Positions 52,570 through 61,300 of a stretch of 64,000 bases of DNA are shown here, piece by piece. The notes beneath the pieces are model-generated. The model was given only the letters and a program-made list of their open reading frames with translations. It did no database searches and was not told the DNA's origin. The stretch covers positions 1 to 64,000 of the forward strand of contig DWYJ01000106.1 in NCBI GenBank assembly GCA_019118745.1, in the 5' to 3' direction. This stretch comes from Candidatus Desulfovibrio gallistercoris (GTDB lineage Bacteria > Desulfobacterota > Desulfovibrionia > Desulfovibrionales > Desulfovibrionaceae). The number at the start of each line of letters is the position of its first letter. Position 1 is the stretch's first letter. The position numbers were made by a program, and so were the translations under genes.

Positions 52570-52699
52570 TCCCTGCGCGGGGAGCCGCTCTTAGGGTCTG
52601 GTAACACAAATTTTACTAATTATTTCTGTAGATAAGTCATCCATACAAACTCCGCTTGTTCTCATGGGCGGGGTGCCTCGTCCTCCGTATCCTCCCCTG

Positions 52700-52743
52700 A
52701 TAAAAGCGCGCTGGGGAAGGGATGGGGGGCTTGGGGGGAAGGG
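52700..52743 (+). repeat. Left arm of inverted repeat flanking ddh
   Basis: AAAAGCGCGCTGGGGAAGGG followed by ATGGGGGGCTTGGGGGGAAGGG matches the reverse complement of 54078-54120 apart from one- or two-base differences in G runs. Confidence 0.75.
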
Positions 52744-52858
52744 AAACCCGCTCCCGCGCCGGCGGAGGGGTTTCCCTTCCCCAAACAGGCAACGAATAGT
52801 GTTAACTCGCCCTAAGGGCAGCTCCCCGCGTTTTCCTTTCCAGCCGCTTTCCCGTCTC

Positions 52859-52916
52859 TTGACGCGGCACGGCTCTTGCCTCTACAAAAAACTTCCCGCC
52901 TCCCGGCGGGATTTTT
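52859..52916 (+). promoter_or_regulatory. Promoter and attenuator-like hairpin of ddh
   Basis: TTGACG, 18 bp, TACAAA form a plausible sigma-70 promoter. Transcripts would then pass CCCGCC-TCCC-GGCGGG-ATTTTT (52895-52916), a short Rho-independent terminator, before the ribosome binding site AAAGGAA. This could limit or regulate ddh expression. Confidence 0.45.
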
Positions 52917-52941
52917 CCGACATTTTGCCAAAGGAACGACC

Positions 52942-53865
52942 ATGAAAGAATTTACGCTTGCCGTGCATAGTCTGGGCAATATCGGCTGCAAGGTGGTGGA
53001 AGCCGCCCTCGCGGCTCCTGACTGCCGCTGCCTCGGCGTCATCCGCCGTGCCGATTCGCTGGGGACCCGTGCGCAGGATCTGCGCGGACTGCCCGAATAC
53101 GCCAGCCTTGCCGATCTGGAAGCGGCCCAGGGCCGTCCGGACGTCATCGCCCTCTGCGGCCCCTCCCGCAGCATCCCCGACACGGCCGAGGCCTTCCTGC
53201 TCAAGGGCTACAACTGCGTGGACAGCTTCGACGTACATACCGACATCCCGCAGAGCGTGGCCCGTCTGGACAAGGCGGCCCGCAGCGGCAAGGCCGTGAG
53301 CATCACCGCCGCCGGCTGGGACCCCGGCACGGACTCGGTCATGCGCGCCCTTTTTGAAGCTATGGCCCCCACGGGCGTGACCTTCACCAACTTCGGCCGC
53401 GGCCGCAGCATGGGCCACTCCGTGGCCGCCCGCGCCATCGAAGGCGTGGCCGATGCCGTGTCCATCACCATCCCCGTGGGCGGCGGCCGCCATTCCCGCC
53501 TCGTCTATGTGGTGCTGGAAGAAGGGCAGAACCTGGCCGACGTCACCGCCCGCATCAAGGCCGATGACTACTTTGCCCATGACCCGCTCGATGTGCGCCA
53601 GTGCCGCGACCGGCAGGAGCTCTCCTTCGTGGCCGACCAGTCCCACGGCGTCCTCATGGAGCGCACCGGTGCATCCGGCATGACGGACAACCAGATCCTC
53701 AAGTTCGACATGCGCATCAACAACCCCGCCCTCACGGCGCAGATCCTCGTCTCCTGCGCGCGTGCCGCCACGCGCATGGAAGCCGGCTGCCACACGCTCA
53801 TCGACGTGCCGCCCATCAAGCTGCTGCCCGGCGAGCGCATGGATATCATCACGCGCATGGTGTAG
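52942..53865 (+). CDS. ddh: meso-Diaminopimelate D-dehydrogenase
   Basis: This 307-aa enzyme catalyses NADP-dependent reductive amination of tetrahydrodipicolinate to meso-DAP in one step, bypassing four steps of lysine and cell-wall DAP synthesis. The N-terminal part holds the dinucleotide-binding segment (HSLGNIGCKVVEAAL). The substrate-binding middle has ITAAGWDPGTDSVMRALFEA (about 117-136) and NFGRGRSMGHSVAARAIEG (about 152-170), and the end carries DVPPIKLLPGERMD. These are highly characteristic of Ddh. Length is near the usual 320. It stands alone between inverted repeats. Confidence 0.93.
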   Translation: MKEFTLAVHSLGNIGCKVVEAALAAPDCRCLGVIRRADSLGTRAQDLRGLPEYASLADLEAAQGRPDVIALCGPSRSIPDTAEAFLLKGYNCVDSFDVHTDIPQSVARLDKAARSGKAVSITAAGWDPGTDSVMRALFEAMAPTGVTFTNFGRGRSMGHSVAARAIEGVADAVSITIPVGGGRHSRLVYVVLEEGQNLADVTARIKADDYFAHDPLDVRQCRDRQELSFVADQSHGVLMERTGASGMTDNQILKFDMRINNPALTAQILVSCARAATRMEAGCHTLIDVPPIKLLPGERMDIITRMV

Positions 53866-53914
53866 AAGCTGACGGCACTTTCACTGCTTGTTTTTGGGGA
53901 AGAAGGGGAACCCC

Positions 53915-54057
53915 TCGCGCTCTGCTGTCGATGCCTGTAAGGCCTTACGGCCTAACAGGCACGGCCCTGCGGGCCGCCTTTCGGTCGCGCTCTGCTGTCG
54001 ATGCCCGTAAGGCTCCTGCGTCGCCTAACGGGCACGGCCTGCGGCCGCCTTTCGGTC
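53915..54057. repeat. Tandem duplication of a double-hairpin unit
   Basis: Two units of about 70 bp (53915-53984 and 53985-54057) both read TCGCGCTCTGCTGTCGATGC, then a hairpin, then ACGGCC...GGCCGCCTTTCGG. The first hairpin covaries: GCCTGTAAGGC/GCCTAACAGGC in unit 1, GCCCGTAAGG/CCTAACGGGC in unit 2. Confidence 0.75.
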
Positions 54058-54077
54058 GCCGCCGGGGCGCGAGGGGG

Positions 54078-54120
54078 GCCCCTTCCCCCAAGCCCCATCC
54101 CTTCCCCAGCGCGCTTTTAG
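54078..54120 (-). repeat. Right arm of inverted repeat flanking ddh
   Basis: This is the reverse-complement match of 52700-52743. The two arms enclose ddh and the double-hairpin units (about 1.4 kb). Confidence 0.75.
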
Positions 54121-54262
54121 CGCATGTTGCCGTTGAAAAAGGCAACATGCGCGGCGGCGCCAAGATGCCGCCCGGCCCAAACCAAGCGGAAAAACCGCGT
54201 TTTTTCTACGAAACGCCAAGACGTATGGTTTGAAGCGCAAAGCGTTTCAACCCCAAAATGCG
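54121..54262 (+). repeat. Structured intergenic repeat, copy B
   Basis: The copy opens with a perfect 11-bp hairpin CGCATGTTGCC/GGCAACATGCG (54121-54151). It continues with GGCGGC...GCCGCC (54153-54172), GCGG-AAAAA-CCGC (54186-54198) and GCGTTT...AAACGC (54197-54216), then GTATGGTTTGAAGCGC and the tail AAAGCGTTTCAACCCC. It points toward cheW, whose start is 133 bp further on. The interval 53866-54394 contains no gene. Confidence 0.85.
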
Positions 54263-54394
54263 CATGCAGGACGGCAGGCGGGAAAGCGCTCCTGCCGAGA
54301 AAGGATTATTTTTTGCTGTTGCCCTATGCCTTTGCCCGCGGCTGACGATAAGGAAAAGCAAAGGTTAGGTACGCTTTTCCCACAAGGAGCAGCT

Positions 54395-54871
54395 ATGGAT
54401 TTGAATCAGAAAAAGCAGGATGACCAGCTCCTCCAGCTCGTGACGTTCAGCATCGGCGAGGAAGAGTTCGGCGTCAACATCCTGAAGGTGCAGGAGATCA
54501 TCCGCACCATGGAAATCACCAAGGTGCCGCGTGCGCCCGACTTTGTGGAAGGCGTCATCAATCTGCGCGGCAAGGTGATCCCCATCATTGACCTGCGTCG
54601 CCGGTTTGGCCTTGCGCCTCGTGGGCATGACAAGAATACGCGCATCATCGTCATCGAAATCAATAACATCATTGTGGGTTTTGTGGTGGATGCCGTTTCC
54701 GAGGTGCTCCGCATACCGGCCAGTACGGTGGAACCGCCGCCACCGGTGGTCGCCGGGGTGGAGTCCGACTATGTGAGCGGCGTCGGCAAACTGCAGGACC
54801 GCCTGCTCATCATGCTGGATCTGGATCGCCTGCTTTCCAGCGAGGACATGGAAGCCCTGAGCTGCCTGTAA
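54395..54871 (+). CDS. cheW: Chemotaxis coupling protein CheW
   Basis: This 158-aa scaffold protein links chemoreceptors to the CheA kinase. It has the two SH3-like CheW barrels: LVTFSIGEEEFGVNILKVQE at the start, INLRGKVIPIIDLRRRFGL in the middle, and GVGKLQDRLLIMLDLDRLLS near the end. These are the most conserved receptor- and CheA-facing segments. ATG 54395 follows AAGGAGC; the open frame upstream belongs to the repeat. No other chemotaxis gene is in the window, so it may serve a cluster elsewhere. A strong terminator follows. Confidence 0.95.
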   Translation: MDLNQKKQDDQLLQLVTFSIGEEEFGVNILKVQEIIRTMEITKVPRAPDFVEGVINLRGKVIPIIDLRRRFGLAPRGHDKNTRIIVIEINNIIVGFVVDAVSEVLRIPASTVEPPPPVVAGVESDYVSGVGKLQDRLLIMLDLDRLLSSEDMEALSCL

Positions 54872-54895
54872 ACCACTACGTCCACCAAAATACGA

Positions 54896-54930
54896 AAAAG
54901 CCCTTTCGCACATGCGGAAGGGCTTTTTTT
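54896..54930 (+). terminator. Rho-independent terminator after cheW
   Basis: GCCCTTTCGC and GCGGAAGGGC pair around CACAT and are followed by seven T residues. Confidence 0.88.
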
Positions 54931-55394
54931 CATATTGCTCTCCCCTGCCCCGCCGCCCGCACGCCGTAAAGGAAAACCGGTCTTCCTTGCCGCAGCCGTG
55001 CCGCCATGCATCCCGGCGAAAATCATCCTTCAGTTTCGCGCCGTTGGGTTCCGTGGCCCTGACGGTGTCCTCTCGCATTCCAGCGCCCTCCAGCTCGCCG
55101 CAGGGCCGCTTGCCTGCGCTTCTGAAAAACACCGGGCCGAAAGACGCCGCTCAGCCGCATAGACATATCCCGCCGATAAGATTCACAATAACTATATAAA
55201 TAAAAATATGACGGGATATCGAGTTCCCCCCTTGCCATCTCTTTTGATTATATATATTGTAAAACAAATATGTATATTTTTTATACATATTTGGATATGT
55301 CCTCCCGCTTGCGGGAGCTTCCCGAAACTTCAGCACACTGTGAGGACGCCTCTCTCGCCATCCCCAACCTCAACGCTTCGCACAGGAGGAAGCC
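54931..55394. promoter_or_regulatory. AT-rich upstream region of the adhesin gene
   Basis: No gene is seen. After GC-rich sequence to about 55170, an unusually AT-rich block (55180-55295) contains a perfect palindrome AAATATGTATA-TTTTT-TATACATATTT (55266-55292), a likely protein-binding site. A CCCGC/GCGGG hairpin (about 55302-55316) and the AGGAGGAAG ribosome binding site follow. This looks like the control region of the large adhesin gene. Confidence 0.5.
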
Positions 55395-58300
55395 ATGCCG
55401 GATCAGAGTAGCTTTTCCCATACTGACGACAGCACCGAACAGTTGAGCAACGATACCGCGCTCGGCAGCGAGCCGCTTGTCTCGAATGCCGATGGACTCA
55501 TGGCAGGGGGCGTGTCCGCGGAGCCCCCTATCCTGCTTCCGCAGAGAGAGACAAGCACCCCTTCATATACCCCTCCCACGCGCCCCAATATGCAAAGCAA
55601 CGCTGAGATCACAGCCAGCGTGGCTCTGGAGTATGAGGAGCCGGAAAACGAAAACGAGCAGGACATCGCAGGGGCGGCAATCACTGTTGCGATGACGGGA
55701 AAATCCTTGCGTCCGGGAATGCCCGCAGTTATCGACGGCTATCTGTCTCATGTGGAATTTTCACCGATGGATGAAAATTCTCCCTTTGGCGTATTTTACA
55801 TCAAGCTGGAAGACCAGATCCTTGAATTGACGAATGGTATGGTATTTGAGGATTATGCGGGGAACATATATACGATCTCCTCGTCCGAAAACTCTTTTTC
55901 CATCACCATCGACAGTTCGTCATCTTCCTGGAAGCCGGTAGACTTGTCACAACTCAACCTGTGGTACCACGGGGCTGAATATGACGACAAGGATCCGCAA
56001 CTGAATTATGTCATCCTGGCGGACAGTGGCAAGGGCGAAACCAAAAATATCGACTCGCAACTTTATATCACCATTGACGCTGTCGCGAATGCGCCTGTTT
56101 ACGAGACCGGTACGGCGGGCGGAGCTGTCATCGGCCCGGAAGACGGCAGCAACCTGTCTGTTTCCGAGACCGACAACGGCAATGGGGTGATCACGCAGAC
56201 CATCAGCGGAGCAAGCCAGGCGGAAACCGGCTCCACCATGTTCTCCCTCGGCACCGTCACGTTCAAGGACTATAACGACGTCCCCAGAGTAGACCCCGAA
56301 GGCACGGGAGACGGGGTGGAATATCATTATATCCTCATCGCCGCCGAGGATGTTTCGCTTGACTGGGATATCGATCTTGCCAAGCTTTCCGAAATGAGCG
56401 GCGGCATGTTCACTTTGCCGGATTCCGGCGAGCTGGAGACCGTCTGGCTTGACGCCAACAATGCCAAGGTGGAAGCGGGGACGCACGGCGCGAAAGAATA
56501 CATCAAGCTCCCCATCAGCAACGAATATCTGGCGGCGCACGGCGGAACGATCGATCTCAACCTGCCCATCAAGCTCCCGGAAGGCATGGAAGCCGGTGAA
56601 TATATTTTCGACGCCAAGGCCGTCGCGGAAGAAAATCCCGTCAATTCCTGGGTGGACTGGGAGGAATACACAGACAACAACTTCGCCGTCACGGACATTG
56701 AAGCCGTGCGAGTCCTCGTCCAGGACGTCGAGGCGAAGATAACCATCTCCACCGGCTGGGCGTACGAAAGCGGCGCGGCGGCGGGCAGCGCGGACAATCC
56801 CGACGCCGATCCGGCGGGTGCGGGCATGGCGGCGGGCGAAAGCACGCAAACGTTCCAGGGCCTTCCCGTTTCCGCTGTGCCCATCAAACTGACGTTTGAG
56901 ATGGGAGAAGACGAGAGCGTCGGCCAGTGGATCACCCTGAGCTATGACGCGGGCCTCGGCGACGTCTACTTCAACGGCTCCAAGGTCAACTCCACCATCG
57001 GGGGCAAGGCCTTCGTCACCCTGCCCTCCAGCGGCATCGTGGATGGCGAGCTGACGGCCTGGTTCGTCCCTGACCCGGCATCGGATGCCGATGCGGACTT
57101 TGATCTGCATTATGACTTCACGGTGACGAAGGGCACAGGAGAGGATGCCAAGACCTTCAACGCCGTCGGCGACATGCCTGTCGTCATCGATGCGGTGGCC
57201 GACCCCGCCGCGGCTGCCGTCGCGCCCAGCGGCGAGCCGCCGGAAAGCGACGGCTTCACCCTGGCCTATACGCTGCCTCTTTCCCAGGACAGCGCGGAAA
57301 CGCACTATATCGTCATCTCCAATCCCGACGGACAGCTTTCCCTGGGCGATCTTGGCGGGCTGGCGTCCCATCTTTCGCCGGTGACGCTGGCGGAGCTGCA
57401 GGCGTTCGAACATCCCGATCCGGCGATCGGACGGCACTTTGACCATATCGGCCCCAACGACATCATCCTGCGCATCGACGATCCCGCCGCACTGGACGCG
57501 CTGGACGGCAGCGCCGACGGGAGCATCGCTCTGCGTCTGCCGTTCACGGTGAACGACAGGGCCGCGGCCGGAGAAAGTCTTGCCGTCACGGTCTCGACCG
57601 TGGTGGTGGAAGGCGGCGGCAACAACCCCGACAACTGGGATCAGACGTCGGACAAGGAATACGACTTCGCCAACAATATCGCCGTGACCGCCGAAACGGC
57701 CACCGTGCACCTTGCTCAGGGCAGTCTGGCGCTTGCGGTCACCGGCGGCGTGCATGAAGGCGACCTGCCCGACCAGCATATCGGCGGCAGCGTACAGGCG
57801 TACGGCGTCCCCATCCAGATGACGCTTGGCGATCCCTTTGAGGCCGTGCGGGAGATCTCCTTCAACCTGAGCACGGCGGACGGTTCGCCCGTGGACGGCG
57901 CGATAGCCTTCGGCATCGGTGGGGACTTTACGCTCGTGCCCGAAGGCGGCAGCCTGCGCTTCTCCGCGGAAGCGGGGACGGACGCGGCGCTCTATACCGG
58001 CGTGGACATCCTCGACGCCGCCGGGAGCGTCATCAAGAGCTACGTCATCTCCCCGGCGGCCACGCTGGAAGATCTCGCCGGGAGCGGCGAGGCATCCGGC
58101 CTGCGCTTCATCCCGTCCGGCGACAATGACGCCGACGTGCACGCCGGCATATCTTCGCTCACGGTGACGGATACGCGTTCCGGCGATCTGGTCACCGTGG
58201 ACACGGAGTCCGTGGCCCCCGTCACCATCATCCGCGACGCTGTGGCCGACCTGGCCGAGGCCTCTTCCAGCATCACGCCCGAAAGCGGCCATGAGGCCGT

Positions 58301-61300
58301 GGTGGCCGGTTCCACCGTGACCGTGGATATCGCCGCCACCTTCACCGATCACGGCGACGGTTCCGAGGCGCAGTATCTCTTCGTCAGCAAGGCTTACCTG
58401 TCTTCCCTGACCATCCCCGCTTCGCTGTCCGGCGTGCTGACGGTCCTTGACGATGACGCGGCCAATGCCGTGTGCGGCAAGATAGACGGCCAGGGCGGCA
58501 TCCCCGGCGCGACGGCGGACGCGTATTTCGTCATCAGGGTCGATCCGGCCCATCTCCAGCAGACCGGCGGTCAGCTCGACCTGCCGCTGGGGGCCACCCT
58601 GCGCACCGACATCGTCCAGGACGGCAACGCGCAGATCGACATCAAGGCCGTCACCGTGGAGCATGACGGTTTCCTCACCCCGACCGGTACGGATCTGGGC
58701 GGCGGCAATGTGGAGTCTGACGCAAGCAACAACGTGGCCGTCAGCGACGCCCCCGCTCACATCGCCTGGGCGACGCTGGAGAACGTCTTCACGTTCACGG
58801 TGGACGGTCCCGCGCACGAAGACGACCTCCCCGACCAGCACAGCACCCTCACCCCCCAGCCCGAAGGCGGCGCGGCCATCCGCATCACGCCGCAGGACGA
58901 CAGCGAGGTCTTTGATACGCTGACCGTCGGCTATGCCGGAGAAGACGGCTCGCCCGTGTCCGGCAGCCTTGTGCTGAGCGCCGGCGGCGCATCCCTGACC
59001 ATCCCCAGCGGCACGACGCTGATCTTCACCTACGACGCGGACGATCCCGCGCGCTGCATCAAGGTCAGCTACACGGACGGCGAAGGGGAGCACAGCCTTG
59101 CCGTGCCCGGTCTGACGCTGGCGGAGCTGACGTCCGGCGGCCTGCGCTATGTGCCCGCATCGGGCAGCGACAGCGATACGGATGTGGAGGTCACGTTCTC
59201 CGGCACCACGCGCGAGACGGAAAGCGGCGAGACCGGCGTCTATGCGCAGCAAACGGTGCAGATCGTGATGGACGCCGTGGCCGACAAGCCCGCCGGCGAG
59301 ACCTCGGCCTATGACTACGGCATGGATGCCGACGGCCGGCCTCTTGCGGCCCTGCCGGAGAACAGCCCCGTCTCCTTTGCCGTCGAGGCCGTCTTCGGGG
59401 ACTATGCCGACGGCTCGGAGGCGCACTATCTTTTTGTCAACACGAAGTATCTTGCCGATGGCAGCCTGCAGCTGCTGGATGGCGGCCAGCCCTTCACGGG
59501 CGGCACGCAACTCGCCGGCGATGCGCTGGACACGCTGCTTGCGCAGATCGCCGGGGATCCCGGCCTGATCCCCGGCCCGGACGACGCCTACGTGGTCTGG
59601 AAGCTCGACCCTGAGTATCTGGCGGGACATGGCGGCTCGCTCTCGCTGACGGTCACGGGCACGCTGAAGGATGCCGCCGCGCTTGCGCCCATCGGGCCGG
59701 AGAAGACGCCGCTCGATCTGGAGGTCAAGGCCGTAGCCGTGGAGCATGAGGGCTACCTCACCTCCGAGCAGGGCACGGCAAGCGGCAACGATGACGAACC
59801 CGACGCGACCAACAATGTGGCCGTCACCGAAGTGGGGACGCAGATCCAGTGGGACGCCCTTGCGGGGCAGTTCGATCTGACGGCGGAAAACGCCCACGAA
59901 GGCGACCAGCCCGGCCAGCATGCCGGCGACCTTGCCGTGGCGGGCGGCGCGACCCTGACCATCACGCCGCAGGACGCCACGGAAGTGCTCACCAGCATGA
60001 CGCTCTCGTATGACGCCGGCCACGGCGATCTGGTGCTGAGCGTCGATGCGCAGCCGCCTCTCGTGCTTGCTCCCGGGGCGGAGATCTCCTTTGTCTTCGA
60101 TCCGGCCAGCCCCACCCGCATCGTCAGCCTGACCTGCGGCGACACGACCCTGACGGTCCCCGGCCTGACGCTGGAGGAACTGACCTCCGGCGGCCTGCGC
60201 TATGTGCCGCATGCCGGCGACGATGACGATGCCGACGTGACGGTGAGCATCGAGGCCGCCACGCTGGAGACGAATACCGGCGTCACCGGCACGGCCGGCC
60301 TGACGGGCGTCATCGTGGTGGATGCCGTGGCCGACCGTCCCGCCGATGCGGCATCCGCCCTCATCGTGACCAGCGGCAAGGGCGATACCGTCATCGTCAA
60401 CGAAGCGAAGGCCATCGACAGCTTTGACGTGTCCCTCAAGGCGACGTTCGCCGACTACGCTGACGGCAGCGAAGCGCATTATTTCTTCATCAGCGACCAG
60501 TACCTGGCCTCGCTTGAGGGCCTGCCCCAGGGCATCAGCCGGGTCGACGCGGCGCAGGCGGCGGACATCATCGCCGATGCGGGCCTGGAGGGCGGCTATT
60601 TCGTGCTGCGTGTGGATAGCGCCTACCTCCAGTCCCATGCCGGAGAGGTGGACGTCACCCTCACGGCGCATCTGGACGGCGACAAGCTGCCGCCGGAGGA
60701 TCAGGCCCTGCATGTGGACATCCAGGCCGGGGCCATCGAGCATCAGGGCGTCAACACGCCCGTGGACGGGACGGGCCTCGGCGACGGCCACGGACAGGAC
60801 AGCGACGCGACCAACAACGTCTCTCTGGTGGATATGGGCCTCGATCTGCATTATGCCCGTCTGGACAATGGGTTCGAGGTCAGCGTGAGCACCGCCCATG
60901 AAGGCGACGCGCCCAACCAGCATGTGGGCGACACGCTGCCCGAAGGCGGGGCCACGGTGGACTTTGCCCCCGCTGACGCAAGCGAGGTCTTCGACACGCT
61001 GGCCGTTTCCTATGACGGCGGCGAGGGTTCGCTCTACCTCGATCTGCCCACGCTGGAGGCGGGGAACATCCGTCTGGAACTCCCCAGCGGCGCGCAGCTT
61101 TCCTTCACCTACCGCAACGAGGGCGCGGGCGCGACGACGTGCACGGGCGTCAGCGTGACGACGCCGGAAGGCACGACGGTCTATACCCTGTCCAGTCAGC
61201 TTGAGCTGCGCGATCTCATGGGGGGCGGCCGGCTGCATTACATCCCCGCCGCGGACAGCCAGAGCGATGCCGACGTGGTCATCACCTTCTCCGGCACGTC

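Larger units (their letters stand above)
52570..52941. other. Intergenic region with inverted repeat, promoter and attenuator-like hairpin
   Basis: No gene is seen in this 372-bp interval. It contains the left arm (52700-52743) of an inverted repeat whose partner is at 54078-54120. A promoter-like TTGACG (52859-52864) with TACAAA (52883-52888, 18-bp spacer) and a terminator-like hairpin (52895-52916) precede ddh. Confidence 0.6.
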
